Shown: one piece after another, positions 16,439-27,329 of the stretch
Numbering within the stretch: the first letter of the stretch is position 1
How the letters are laid out: each line of letters begins with the position of its first letter
Origin: Coemansia sp. RSA 1804
Taxonomy: Eukaryota > Kickxellomycota > Kickxellomycetes > Kickxellales > Kickxellaceae
Length of the DNA: 32,288 bases
NCBI GenBank assembly: GCA_027578815.1
Contig: JANBTH010000131.1
Coordinates: 1 to 32,288, forward strand
Direction of reading: 5' to 3'
Program-made: the position numbers and the translations under genes
The notes under the pieces: model-generated
What the model saw: the letters and a program-made list of their open reading frames with translations, nothing else
What the model was told of the DNA's origin: nothing
Database searches by the model: none

Positions 16439-16865
16439 CTTTATGGCTGCAGCGGTTGCAAGTTTGATGACTAGGACACAAAAATAACAGAAGATAAGGA
16501 AGAGGATTCCGCACGCAAAATAAAGCCAATGACAAAATAATAACTATGGAACGCAGAGAGGAAAGAAATATAGAAATGTGTGATAGAATCAGCTCATATT
16601 TGTGCCTTGGCCTGTAAAATTTTCTTTTTTCTTCTCCTCATTTGCGGTAATCAAATCTACCGATCAAATAGTAATCACGACCTTTATATTTCCCCCCTGA
16701 TTCTTCAAGCAAGCACAGCTTTGTTTGTCTAGAGCTCCTGGCCTTTTGCTCTCTTTCTTTTTCCTTTTTCTACTGTTTAGAGGTTTGGCACAGTATTTTC
16801 TTCTATTTTTTGTGAGCCTCCCTCCTTTTTTCTTTCTATCTTTCTTTTAGTGCAGGCAGTAAAAG
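16439..16865. promoter_or_regulatory. Divergent promoter region NOL11-like / LCB3-like
   Basis: This 427-nt gap carries both promoters. Toward the phosphatase gene there is a TTTATATTT segment near 16683-16691. A strongly pyrimidine-rich tract follows (about 16740-16850), ending in TTTTAG-TGCAGGCAG shortly before the ATG. The end of the tract resembles a splice acceptor, so a short 5'-UTR intron is conceivable but unsupported. No gene is visible. Confidence 0.4.
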
Positions 16866-18185
16866 ATGCCTTCCCGCTTTCAGCTAGACGAGGACGACAA
16901 TTCAACACACCAGTACAACGCAGGCGGCAGCTCTTTTGTCCAGACGCCAGAACACATCTATGCGGCCGTGTATTCAAAGCCGCGACTTTGGTTGCGGGAG
17001 TTGGTGAAGAGAGAGGTAGAGCGTGAAATGCCGCTGCTTGTAGCGATCCAACGCACATGTAGGTCTCCCGTTCTAGACCGCTTCTTCATATTCACGGGTT
17101 TGCTTGGGAACCACACCTTTTTTATGATTATGCTGCCTCTTCTTCACGTGTACGGGCTTGGGATGTTTGCACGCGGACTGACTTTTGTTGTTCTTTGGTC
17201 TGTGTACCTTAGTGGCGTAGCAAAAGATTACATCAGCGCACCACGTCCTACCAGCCCACCGGTGGTCCATATAACACGCAGTCCTGCACACACGTTTGAG
17301 TATGGCTTTCCATCATCTCATACTACCTATGTTGTAGCATCAATATTGTATGTTTCGCACTTTATGATAAACGTATGGTCATTTCCTTTTATGTGGGTGC
17401 TTATCCTTTGGATCGTCGGCTTTCTTATTGTTGTTGGGCGTGTGTACTGCGGACTGCATTCGTTTATCGATATTGCTGGCGGGGCCGTCATCGGTGCGGT
17501 CGAGGCACTTTTGTTCGTTTTGTTCTTTGAACCGTTTGACAACCTTCTCATGTCCGCGGCTGGGCCGCTGTATATGGCTGTAATCTTATATCTAGCGTTG
17601 TCCAGCATTCCCCGGTCACTTGATCTTTGTCCGTGCTGTATTGATTCATTCTGCGCAACTGCTGTTACTTTTGGCATATCCACCGGTGCCTGGATGCATG
17701 CGCGAATTCCCTTTTTATGGAAAGACGGCGTTACCGATTGCATTGCCTGGGATTGGTCGCTCTCAATGTCTCAGAACGCTCTGCGTTTTTTTATTATCGT
17801 GGGGATGATTGTAGTGTGGAAAGTCCAGTCAAAGCCCTTTATTGTTTCGTTGCTGAGTGGGCTAGCCTATACAAGAGAAGCATCCTCGTTATCTGTTGGA
17901 TCTGATCCAGCATCGCACTACAACAGCGAAAGCGACTCGTCCACTGTGGTAGGAGGCGAGACCAACCATGGATCCGATGGCCATGTAAACGACAAAACAC
18001 GATCCTTACTAATAGAGGATTATCAGTTCCCTTCCGAAGATTGTATTCGAGATGGACGATACGGTACACACAAGCTGATATATTCACCAGAAAACATTGC
18101 GCGGATCCCTATATATGCTGGTATTGGCATCATCATGTACGTTGTTGCACCAACTGCCTATTTCATACTTGGACTAAAGCCTTAG
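16866..18185 (+). CDS. LCB3: Sphingoid long-chain base 1-phosphate phosphatase (LCB3/SPP family)
   Basis: This ER membrane enzyme removes phosphate from dihydrosphingosine- and phytosphingosine-1-phosphate, returning the bases to ceramide synthesis. The 439-residue product has the three PAP2 motifs: K120-x6-R127-P128 in KDYISAPRP, P149-S-S-H152 in EYGFPSSHT, and R192-x5-H198-x3-D202 in GRVYCGLHSFID. The surrounding residues (KDY, EYGFPSSHT, VYCGLHSFID) are typical of LCB3/YSR3 and sphingosine-1-phosphate phosphatases rather than of dolichol-phosphate or phosphatidate phosphatases. At least seven hydrophobic segments are visible. A hydrophilic Ser-rich loop (about 340-385) precedes the last membrane helix, which ends the protein. 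It is intronless, with the first ATG in frame. The divergent neighbour is unrelated in function. Confidence 0.9.
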   Translation: MPSRFQLDEDDNSTHQYNAGGSSFVQTPEHIYAAVYSKPRLWLRELVKREVEREMPLLVAIQRTCRSPVLDRFFIFTGLLGNHTFFMIMLPLLHVYGLGMFARGLTFVVLWSVYLSGVAKDYISAPRPTSPPVVHITRSPAHTFEYGFPSSHTTYVVASILYVSHFMINVWSFPFMWVLILWIVGFLIVVGRVYCGLHSFIDIAGGAVIGAVEALLFVLFFEPFDNLLMSAAGPLYMAVILYLALSSIPRSLDLCPCCIDSFCATAVTFGISTGAWMHARIPFLWKDGVTDCIAWDWSLSMSQNALRFFIIVGMIVVWKVQSKPFIVSLLSGLAYTREASSLSVGSDPASHYNSESDSSTVVGGETNHGSDGHVNDKTRSLLIEDYQFPSEDCIRDGRYGTHKLIYSPENIARIPIYAGIGIIMYVVAPTAYFILGLKP

Positions 18186-18965
18186 GATATGAATCCGACA
18201 AGCATGGGTGATTGTCAACACTGGCGATAATAGTGATTAGATTAGAAGATCCACATGTGGAATCCAGTTGTTGAAAAGTTTTTCTATTTCAAAACAAAAC
18301 AGCCAAAAAGGGGCTCAATAAATTGATTTGAAAATGCTTTTATTCACAAGCTTTCTGGTTTGCTTCTCAGTTTTATTTCTGATTTCTTAACTATTATTAT
18401 TATTGTCATTAGTGTTTCTTTCGTTGGTTGTAGACTCTGCTGGCTTTCACGCCATTCAAGCAGTGCTTTTTCCTTAATAAAGGTAAGGAGACAGGGTGTC
18501 AGGCTTGGCAAACATTAGCTGCTGGGCTTTATTTGGCAACTGTGTGCTTGTGGAATGTGATGTGACTAAGGTATACGATATTGGCACAATAAATGATTTG
18601 TTGGTCTACATTAAGTTTTGTAGTCCAATTGTTCCTTCTGATTCTAACAAACGCAGAATTGTCTTTTCCATGTTGGAATTCGTACCTAGAAGCAGTCCAT
18701 TTCGACATACAATAGCTAATTTTGTTGTTTACATTTGTTTATTTTATCTGGTGAAGCTTAGGTTGTCAAGCCCCGAAGATTAATAGTGTATTTTTTATCT
18801 GTTTGTAATATTTTCCAATAAAATTAGACACCTTTTTCTCGTTATTTCTTGCCTTTTGTTTGTTTTTTTATGGCAGCAGTTTGCTGATTTCTTCAATTCA
18901 TTTTGTCGCTTTGCATTATTGTAAAAAGAACTATAATTACAAACGTATACAGTCAATTCATTTCA
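18186..18965 (+). other. Intergenic region between LCB3-like and INTS7 genes
   Basis: This 780-nt AT-rich region lies between two co-directional genes. It contains AATAAA at 18317-18322, a plausible poly(A) signal for the phosphatase gene. An ATT repeat lies near 18393-18407. A 95-codon open frame at 18496-18783 lacks an ATG near its start and shows no recognisable motif, so I do not call it. The final ~100 nt are T-rich. Confidence 0.4.
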
Positions 18966-21900
18966 ATGTCTTCTACTCTTTTGACTCAACGCTCCACTTT
19001 GGCACATTCTTCGGATTGGGCGTTTAAGCAATTGTTCAAACTGGAGTCGGAATGTCGTTCACAGATGCCTGCAATGCAAGTCAAGGCAATTGGCCAGTTT
19101 CCAAAACTCCTTGACCAGTTTCCATTTCCTACACTTGTCAGCTCCGCCTTCCTGAAGCTTGGCGATATGTTCCGGAGTAGTCCAAACTCGATGAGATACC
19201 ATATTGCCCAGGTGTTTGAATCGTCACAGCATCATCTTGTACAGGTCACCCACACGGAGGAGCTGCTCAAACGTGTGATTAGCGTTCTTTACTCGAACGA
19301 TCCTATTGCTCGCGTGCTTGCTTTGCGCCTGATTGGAAACGCGTCGGTTGTGTTTGCAAGGTATCCAGAGGCTCAGCACGGCGTTTTTCTTCGTTACCAA
19401 TCTACACATCCCTTGGAGATTGCAGCAACCGTGCAGACCACCGAGCTTATGCTCAAATACTCGCCAGAGCTTCTCAATATTGTTTGGGAGACTATCATTT
19501 CAAAGGCAAACGATAGCAAGGTGCCTGATCCTGTGCGTGCACAACTTATCCGCTCGCTTCAGCATGCTGCATCAAATCTCCAGCTCGGTGTTCGCCTTTA
19601 TTCTAATTGCCGTTCGTGGGTGAGCAACACAGAAAGCACAACTATTATCAGGCTAGCTGCCTTATACACGTGGAAGGTGATAATCCAGCCACATAACGAG
19701 CTACGCCTTGAGGATGCTGCCATTGTTGCAGGCTACATTTCCTATAGCACTGATGCAGTCAGTAAGGCGTCGCTTGCTCTCCTTTCCAAGTGGAGATACG
19801 ACGAACAAACTACAACCAATTCCTTAGATTCAGTTGCGATATCGATCGTAAAACAAAAGCTCAATGACTATTTCAGGGCACAGCTTGATTACCCGGCTGC
19901 CACAGCGGACCTCCGTTCAATTAGACTCGCCATGGTAACACTTTCGCGTCTGGAATCTGCAACTGAACAATCCGGCATTTCAAAATGCTGGGGGCTTGCG
20001 GAATCTATCTGTGCATGCTATCTACGTGTACTGCGTGGCGAAATTCCCAACATGACATCTATTCTTGACAGCATGGAGAAGGACACAGTTGATATTGATG
20101 TACGGGACTCGAAGTACTCAGAACTTGATGTTTCGATCGATCGAGCCAAACTATTGCTGCAGCAGGCCCAAGGGCTCTTTCATAAAGCAAAACCTATTGT
20201 ACACGATGTTGCCGAAAACCGAGCATTCCATGCCTTTGTCCGTAGTGCCATGACAGCCGTGAATGTTGCGTCGGTTAGCAACGTGGTCCATGTTAGACAA
20301 GCGGCATCCATTGTGATTGCTTCAGCATGGTGTGTTATATCAAAGCTACATGGTTCCATGTATGAAACGGAATACACGAATAGATTTCTAAAGGTGACAT
20401 GGAAGTGGTGCAGAAGCATTGGTACAGATGACACTATCTCGGTACTATTTAGTGATCTTTTGGATACGCCAAACCGATGTGTTTTGCATGCTATTTTGGC
20501 AATTGTTGCCTCAGACAGGATTATATCCGAGCAAATGGCCAGGAAAAGTATTCTACGCATCGAGCAATACATGAGCTTGCTGGATTCACCCGATGCGTTT
20601 CGACAAGCCGACACGAGCGCTCTTTGGAAGTCAATTGCTGTTGTACTCACCTTTAGAATGCATACGCGTCAATCCGGCTCCTTGGAAAGAGCAAATCCCA
20701 ATGGCAATTTTATTCTAGCTTCGGAAGCTATCTCCAAACTATCTCAGCTTGTGCAGCCCCAGAATGTTAGCTCATATGCATTCCAAACTTCTATTACTCA
20801 TCTTGGCCCACCTGCATATCTATGTCGAAAAATAATGGCGTTGTTATCCAGTTGCGGCGACTGGATGGCTCTTTCTCATTTCTGCAGGCTTATTCAGCAA
20901 AACAGTCTCAGTAGCAGGACTCGCGAGTGGTTGGACGCTATCAAAATGCTTGCAGATGCCGAGAGCAAGCCTGAAGATACGGACTTTTACGAGAAATTCA
21001 CCAGTCAGACGCTGTGTGCGTTTCTTACTCTCAACAAAAAAGCAGACGTCCATAATAGATATCAGCAGCTTCTGCTTCAGCTTCGTAAAGAATTTGTCAG
21101 TGTTATTGGCGGATGGAAGCAGATCTGTTCCACAGATCAAATGCGACCATCCATTCGCTACGCCATCAAATATCTTTCTGAACGCACATACACTCTTGCT
21201 GATCAAGCTGACTATATCACTAGCTCATTTTTGTATATGGATAGAATCACCAGAAGCTGGATCGATGATATTCGGTCAACGACAAGTCACATTGTACAGA
21301 CACTTGCTTCTTCCAAGTCCGACAATGGTGTGGACCACTCTTGGATTCAGCAAACGTGTGTAGCTGTTGGATTGTGCATTGGTCAGCATGTCATTTCGGG
21401 ATTTATTGCTGGGCCGTCGTTCTTCTTTAGACATACCAATCCAGAGATCAGTATTGAAACGCAGCCAGATTTGGAGAGTAGCAGTCCCATTGTTGTGTAT
21501 TCCGGGAGCCAGTTTCATTTTACTGTTGAGGGCTTTATCCGGCACTCCATAGAACGCATATCCATGACCTTCCAGCGCATTAACGTCTCTATTTGGATTT
21601 CAAGACATCCATTCAGCGAGGACTCCTTGTATGATCTGCAGTCGTGCACGCACTTCAACACTATTGCGTGGAATAAACATTGCGGAATTCAGAAACGGTG
21701 TGATCTTTTGTCTGCCGCAGAAAACGATGATGCTTCTTGGAGCAAGATATGGAACAGCGCCAACGTGTTTACTGCTAACATTGAATCGACCTACTTTGCA
21801 TGCCCCTGCACTGTCGCCATGCCGTCGCTTCACTCGCTATTTGGCCACGTCGACACGGACATGGCTGTTCACATTCATGTTGCTTGTGCTCTAGCGGATG

Positions 21901-21974
21901 CTTCCGGCAATGTTTACTATGTCGGCCCGCACAAAAGCTATCCATTGTCAGTGTCAACTACTGTGAAGCCGTAG
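18966..21974 (+). CDS. INTS7: Integrator complex subunit 7 (INTS7)
   Basis: The 1002-residue product resembles animal INTS7 (about 960 residues) over its N-terminal alpha-solenoid. The clearest block is at about residues 37-69, QVKAIGQFPKLLDQFPFP followed by SAFLKLGDMFR. Then come ELLKRVISVLYSNDPIARVLALRLIG and similar HEAT/ARM-like helices (shown here in part: LLKRVISVLYSNDPIAR). Integrator binds RNA polymerase II, cleaves nascent snRNA and other transcripts and attenuates elongation in the nucleus; INTS7 is a scaffold subunit. The C-terminal ~150 residues appear beta-rich. The frame opens from a TTG at 18903, but the first ATG is at 18966. It is intronless over 3 kb and converges on the acetoacetyl-CoA synthetase gene. 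Identification is by recalled family blocks. Confidence 0.85.
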   Translation: MSSTLLTQRSTLAHSSDWAFKQLFKLESECRSQMPAMQVKAIGQFPKLLDQFPFPTLVSSAFLKLGDMFRSSPNSMRYHIAQVFESSQHHLVQVTHTEELLKRVISVLYSNDPIARVLALRLIGNASVVFARYPEAQHGVFLRYQSTHPLEIAATVQTTELMLKYSPELLNIVWETIISKANDSKVPDPVRAQLIRSLQHAASNLQLGVRLYSNCRSWVSNTESTTIIRLAALYTWKVIIQPHNELRLEDAAIVAGYISYSTDAVSKASLALLSKWRYDEQTTTNSLDSVAISIVKQKLNDYFRAQLDYPAATADLRSIRLAMVTLSRLESATEQSGISKCWGLAESICACYLRVLRGEIPNMTSILDSMEKDTVDIDVRDSKYSELDVSIDRAKLLLQQAQGLFHKAKPIVHDVAENRAFHAFVRSAMTAVNVASVSNVVHVRQAASIVIASAWCVISKLHGSMYETEYTNRFLKVTWKWCRSIGTDDTISVLFSDLLDTPNRCVLHAILAIVASDRIISEQMARKSILRIEQYMSLLDSPDAFRQADTSALWKSIAVVLTFRMHTRQSGSLERANPNGNFILASEAISKLSQLVQPQNVSSYAFQTSITHLGPPAYLCRKIMALLSSCGDWMALSHFCRLIQQNSLSSRTREWLDAIKMLADAESKPEDTDFYEKFTSQTLCAFLTLNKKADVHNRYQQLLLQLRKEFVSVIGGWKQICSTDQMRPSIRYAIKYLSERTYTLADQADYITSSFLYMDRITRSWIDDIRSTTSHIVQTLASSKSDNGVDHSWIQQTCVAVGLCIGQHVISGFIAGPSFFFRHTNPEISIETQPDLESSSPIVVYSGSQFHFTVEGFIRHSIERISMTFQRINVSIWISRHPFSEDSLYDLQSCTHFNTIAWNKHCGIQKRCDLLSAAENDDASWSKIWNSANVFTANIESTYFACPCTVAMPSLHSLFGHVDTDMAVHIHVACALADASGNVYYVGPHKSYPLSVSTTVKP

Positions 21975-22109
21975 AAGTATCGGGGCGTTTTTTTTGTTGA
22001 AGCTCAAATTAAACCATATTGCATAATTAGTTTCAATAACAAAAGAAAATTTCCAGAAACCCTTTCACAATGGATGCTTAAAGCTACTCTGATGTTTAAC
22101 CGCCGCTGG

Positions 22110-24313
22110 CTATTCCAGTATCTCGGGCATATTGTAGAATTGGAAAAGCGACTCGAGGTTTGCAAGCGTCGATGTGGTCTTTTCATCAACCTTTACTCTT
22201 GCTAGTGCTTCCTTGGCTCCATCGCTTTGTGCTACCTGATATAGGTCGCTCAAAAGCCTTTTCACTGCAATCTCGACTTTCTTTCCGTTGATGGTGTACG
22301 GTATTCCTGCTATCAGTGGCAAAATCAGCGCAGGAACATGGCGTGGCGACAGCTGGCTACGGATGTGTGCTTTGATGCGCTTGACAAGCTCTGGCGAAAT
22401 GTCAGAACCATCTGCCATTTGCAAAAACATTAAAACGCGCTCATCAACCCCCTGCTTCTGCCCAACGACAAGAGAATCGGCAACCTCGGCGTAAATGTCC
22501 ACAATGTTGTACAGCTCTGCACTGCCAAACCGCACGCCAGCGGGATTAAGCGTGCCGTCACTTCGTCCAAGCATATGCACGCCTCCCGTATTCGGATTAA
22601 TCATCACAAAATCGCCGTGGTACCAGATATTTGGATAATGATCAAAGTACGCGGCTTTGTAGCGCTTTCCATCATGGTCGCCCCAAAAGAACGCTGGCAT
22701 ACATGGGAATGGCTTGACGCACACTAAATCTCCACTTTCTCCGAGCACAGGCTGTTTATCTCCAACCCAGCTTTCTACCGCCATCCCTAGCCCCCGTGTT
22801 TGCACCTCTCCACGATACACCGGCAGTGAAGTGTTAGCACCACAGAACAAAGAGCAGATGTCTGTGCCTCCAGTGATTGAGCTGAGACAGACGTCCCTCT
22901 TGATATGCTCGTATACAAAGTCAAAGTTACTGGGTTTGAGTGGCGAGGCTGTTGAATAGATATATCTGAGAGTGTCAAGTTGATGGTGCTCTATTGGTTT
23001 GTATCCAATGTCTTCCAGCGATTGTATATACTTTGCCGAAGTCCCAAAGGCTGTGACACCAAGGCTGTCGATCAATGACCACAAGGTGCCTGAATCAGGC
23101 TTGAAAGGAGATCCCTCATAGAGAACAATTGCGGTGCCTACTGACAATGCGCCGACTAACCAGTTCCACATCATCCATCCGGTGGTCGTGTAGTAGAACA
23201 GAATGTCTGTTGGGCCCAGATCCTGAGATATCTGGTGTTCTTTCCGATGCTGCAACAGAATCCCACCAGCCGAATGCACAAGACACTTGGGCTTTCCGGT
23301 TGTTCCAGAAGAAAATAGGACAAATAATGGCTGGTCAAAGGCAAGTTGTTCAAATATGAAGGCGTCACCTTTGCTTGCTGTTGACATAAACTCGTCCCAA
23401 CCACATGCATTCGGAACAGACGAGGAATCTGCAACCCTAGCTCCAGAAAATGGGACCACAACAATCTTTATCAACGACTGTAATCCGCTTGAAACAGCCG
23501 CCAACTTTTCCACATGCGGATGCATCTTGCCATTGTAGCAAGTCGCATCTGTCGAAAAGAGAAGCTTTGGCTCAATCTGCGAAAAACGATCAAGCACAGC
23601 AGAGGCGCCAAAGTCTGTCGATGTAGAGCTACACTCTTGGAATTTGTAGGGCAAAGGGGAGAGTAAGGAGATCGAGATAAAAAGAATTAATAGATTATTC
23701 AAGTGCTTATCTAGAGGCAGCTAAATAAAGAGTAGGAAAAGAAACATTTCATGTGATAATGGAATAATATACAAAATTACCTCCAGATTGCACCAATGCT
23801 GGCAGATGCTAGAAAGGCAATAACAGTTTCGGGTATGTTTGGTAGATACCCAGCTACCCGGTCGCCAGCAACAATTCCCAGCTTGCGCATAGCAGACGCG
23901 CATAAGCGAACCTGGTCGTAGAGCTGAGAAAATGTCAGCAATCTGAGAGGAATTCCCTCGCCTACAGAATAGATAGCAACACTAGGGTTGTCTGCCATCG
24001 TTCCAAGAACATTTTCTGTGTAGTTCAGTTCGGCTCCAATAAACCACTTTGGCACCTGATCCATCGTCTTGTCTTTCTCCAGAACGGAAACACAGCATTT
24101 GCTGAAGATTGTCCTAGTGTACTCGGACACGTCGCTCCAGAACTCCTCAATGTCGGTAACTGACCAGGTGTATAGATCAGCATACGTAACTAGCGATAGT
24201 CCACGTTTTTTGTTCACAAACTCTCGGAACTGCTGCGTGTTTGTTGTTCCAGGACTCTTGGGCGACCACAACAACTGTCTCGGGCCTAAGGAACCATCCG
24301 AATTCAACGTCAT
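22110..24313 (-). CDS. AACS: Acetoacetyl-CoA synthetase, two exons
   Basis: An acyl-adenylate-forming enzyme that activates acetoacetate with ATP and CoA, feeding sterol and fatty-acid synthesis from the cytosol. Exon 1 is 24313-23781 and exon 2 is 23628-22110; the junction restores SIGAIWSSTSTDFG, matching the family, and gives 683 residues against about 670 in animals. The N-terminus carries the ACAS_N-type segment (YTWSVTDIEEFWSDV, PKWFIGAELNYTENVL). The AMP-binding loop is SSGTTGKPK (284-292), followed by FYYTTTGWMMWNWLVGAL. The C-terminal lysine region is INGKKVEIAVKRLL (K627/K628). The start is the first ATG of exon 1. An acetyl-CoA synthetase was considered, but the TTTGWMMWN block and overall length favour AACS. 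It converges on INTS7 with a 135-bp gap. Confidence 0.93.
23629..23780 (-). other. Intron of the acetoacetyl-CoA synthetase gene
   Basis: The 152-nt intron runs from GTAATT (starting at 23780) to TGTAG (ending at 23629) and is phase 2. The acceptor was chosen because only this AG joins TGG-AG to C-TCT and reproduces the conserved IWSS. Nearer AGs bring stop codons or break the family alignment. The frame open upstream of exon 2 (23629-23702) is intron sequence. Confidence 0.85.
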
Positions 24314-27300
24314 TTCAAAGAAATAGGAGAGTTCAAGCTATCACAGAATAAGAAAGCAAGGTCAGAGAGAGAAAGAAAGAAAGAACAGAATAAGGAAGGG
24401 TCGTGAGAAAATGATGATTTATGTTCTATCAAAGCGAAAAGGAATCACATGCTCAATTAATCCGTGTGAATAAAAAGGAACTTGCGTTTGGGAAGAATCA
24501 CTTTGAACTTGTAGGATTAAATCAAGTAATGTTCCCCAGGTATAAAGCCCGTGATCCTCCAGAATCCGCGCTGTGGAACCCCGGTTGGCTTGGCCACAAC
24601 TGCACATTTGGCAACATTAGCTGGCGTTGATTATGCTGTCCCCATTAAGGTTCTAAAATAGTATTAATCAGCAGAGAAATGACTTTTTTGCCACAATTGT
24701 TGAAATAAGCAGTGTTGATTTTACAGAATGTGTTCTCGCATAATGAATGCCAGAAAGGTCGAGAATATGAACCTTATCACGCGTTATTTTATCGAGTTAT
24801 CTGCACGAAACAATTCTTGTCATGCCCATTTTTATGTTATTGTCTGTATCATGCTTTTTGTGAGGTTTGTAAATATACTTGTTACATTGTAGGCCTAGCA
24901 AGGTTGAAGGCATCTGTGTTCAAGATGAGAATGTCTGTGTTTAAACTCTTTTGCTATGGCTGGTCAACAAAAGAAAAGTTTCATGGTGGCCACTTGACCA
25001 AACTAGAAATCAATCCATCTTTCCAATTGTAATATTCATGCGCTTGTACCTTTTTGTGTGTAAGAAACACGGTGTAATTGTGTATTTTTTTTGCTTTTGC
25101 TGAAGAACTCCGTCCTATTCCGTAATATGCAAATGCATGTTAGTCGGGCGTAAAGTCACATTACATCGACAGCCCATGCACTCTTGTATTCTTTTTTTGT
25201 TATTGCTGTAAAGCAAATAACAAGGACAAACGCACCACTTCCCAGGAATAATGGAGCTATGGATAAAAGTAAAGATATCTAGGCAGCTCAATGGCTTTTG
25301 TGATAGTTCCTTTTTTGCGCAGCAGGATATTCTAGAGGATATTTAGAAACCGGCCCACTGCATACAAGCACAACTACTAATCCGAATACAAGCGGATTAT
25401 GTTTCAAGTATTCTACATGTTTAATACAAACAAAATGAAAGTAGTTGCCGAAAAAGACATTAAAAATGTAAGTTCCTGCAAACCCCCTGCCATCGGCTCT
25501 TTTTATTATTGCCCTATTACAAGCTTAAAATATAATAAAAGGCCTGCTGTTGGTTGTGCTTTATCTTGAAGCAGGATGGATGCAAAGCAGACATCATCTG
25601 CCATTCTACTGTACGTGATGCTCTTACGCAGCAGCAGCTTTTTTTTTTGTTATTTTAAATCCAAGTGTCCATCTACGCTGCGCATGCTTTTAAAACGCAG
25701 GGCTAGGTTTTGGGGACACATTTAAAAAAGGTTTGTTATTTACACAAATGCTTTTGAATAGTTTTTACACAGAGAAACTTGGCCATAGGAAAATAATTTC
25801 AAAAAAGGTTTTCAAATGACAACTCTATCGTATGTTCAACATAAACCAAAATGCTTATACAGCATCTACATTGTATCTAAAGCATGGGTCTGAGTTGAAA
25901 AATGACGTACGCTTGACACATGCTGTGCCCGGATATTGGAAACCACATACACCATAGTGTATGAATAGCCATGCAGATGCTGGCTGTGAGTTATTTTGTT
26001 GCGCATAGTTGTTGGATGCAATATTTTTAGCTGGATAAATATAAGACGACCTTGCTAAGAAACAAAAAAGAGGAAAAGGAAAATGAGCAGCGCTCCATAT
26101 AAAAGGCAATATGGGAACACGGATTGTTTTTACAACACTTCCTTACTTTATTAATTGCCAGCCCACTATCTTTTTCTTTGCAACTGCTCTGAAAGTACGT
26201 AGCTTTTGTTTACAATTCTGCTAATACGATTTAAAACAACCCATGCCATTTTCCTGACCAAAATAGGGTGTTTGTATATTGAACGACAATGATTGTTACT
26301 TGGCTTCCGAATGTTGAGACTGTATTTTTGTGATGACATTCAAGTACCGCGAGATTGATTCCTTTTCAGCCGCTCTCCGTGTCATATGCGTTTATATGAT
26401 GTGCCATAATGTATTATTTCTTATATAGAAAGTGTGACCAATATCCTGGTTCCTTATGGTACCACAGGTGCAAAAGAATGGAGTCGCCAGCGTGTTTGCT
26501 TTACACGTCAAATATATGAAATCTTGGGGTTTGTAATGTTCTTACGGCTCTTTCCTCTTGCTAATCAGGTTGCCAACACATACATACATCCTGTTTGTTC
26601 GCTTTTTTGAACTCAGGAAAGGTGTTGCTCCGCTTATTTCACTTCTCTCATCATGCACTGTGTGCTGGATTTGGTGTCTGCATGCATTCTGTTATCCGCT
26701 TATTTTTTCCTTCTTTTTCCTGTGTCACGCATATCGTTGAATGTGTGATGTTGATAATGATGTTTTGGTCTTTGCTTTTCTCCACAAGGCACATGCGTGT
26801 TATTGCAACAAGCGTACATTTTTGAGGAATAAAGATGGCAATAACAAAATAAGCAATCATTCATGCCTTTCATTTGTGCACAAATCTCTACTCTCTTTTC
26901 TGCTCAATATTTGTGGTTCCTATACTGACGCACTTTGTTTTATATTAAAACCGCTATTTTAGCTTTTGCAAGTTGGCAAAACGCTAAACCTTTTTTTAGG
27001 GTTTCTATATTGATATTGTTATCTTTTCTCCTGCAAACGCGCAAGTTTTGAGCATACAAAAGTAGGCACGCCGTATTACAATATTTTCTCTTTTGTTGCT
27101 ACATACAATGCGCTCATCCAAATTTGTTTGTTTGCTTGTTTGTTTGTTTGTTTAATCTGTATCCCTAGAGGACACATGTTTAGTATGCCAACTTGTTTAT
27201 AGGAGAGCTATCTGCAGACATTTCCAAAGGCTTTTTATTCTAAACATTGTTCTTTCTAAAACATGATATTTTTTGTTCTGCATCTTTACTGAATATTTTC

Positions 27301-27329
27301 TTTCTCTATTATTGAATCTAGGCATAGAT
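24314..27329. other. AT-rich 3-kb region without a recognisable gene
   Basis: All six frames are broken into short pieces with no recognisable domain. A GC-richer island around 24540-24605 is contained in a 69-codon ATG-started ORF (24421-24630), which resembles nothing I know. It lies just upstream of the acetoacetyl-CoA synthetase start and may be promoter DNA. A TTTG tetranucleotide run occurs at about 27123-27153. I looked for tRNA-like arms (GGTTCGA-type T loops) and found none. The 3' end must hold the promoter of the next gene. The gap is several times longer than any other in the window. Confidence 0.5.
27123..27153 (+). repeat. TTTG tetranucleotide microsatellite
   Basis: A run of TTTG units, interrupted once by TTGC, lies about 175 nt upstream of the first unknown paired gene. 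It is a simple repeat with no apparent role. Confidence 0.75.

Noticed and set aside
18496..18783. 95-codon open frame between the LCB3-like and INTS7 genes, preceded by a donor-like GTAAGG at 18483
   Set aside because: It starts with GTG, has no ATG near its start, no recognisable motif, and no plausible upstream exon that would splice into it.
22110..24313. Frameshift or pseudogene in acetoacetyl-CoA synthetase because the coding frame is split
   Set aside because: A 152-nt GT-AG intron restores the frame and the conserved IWSS segment exactly.
24421..24630. 69-codon ATG-started ORF upstream of acetoacetyl-CoA synthetase, overlapping a GC-richer island
   Set aside because: No family resemblance, and it lies where the promoter of the neighbouring gene is expected. 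The other strand is open as well, so the openness is weak evidence.
24712..25032. Cys-rich short frame (CEVCKYTC and nearby cysteines) as a possible third copy of the unknown Cys/His family
   Set aside because: The spacing C-x2-C-x3-C does not match the pair, and the CEER/H and TCQQRLRRA blocks are missing.
25855..26109. Minus-strand frame of 84 codons with several cysteines, possibly a secreted peptide
   Set aside because: It opens only from a TTG, has no clear signal peptide, and no splice partner was found.
24314..27329. tRNA, rRNA, CRISPR or transposon remnants in the gene-poor region
   Set aside because: No T-arm or anticodon-arm pattern, no regularly spaced repeats, no terminal repeats and no transposase or reverse transcriptase fragments were seen by eye.
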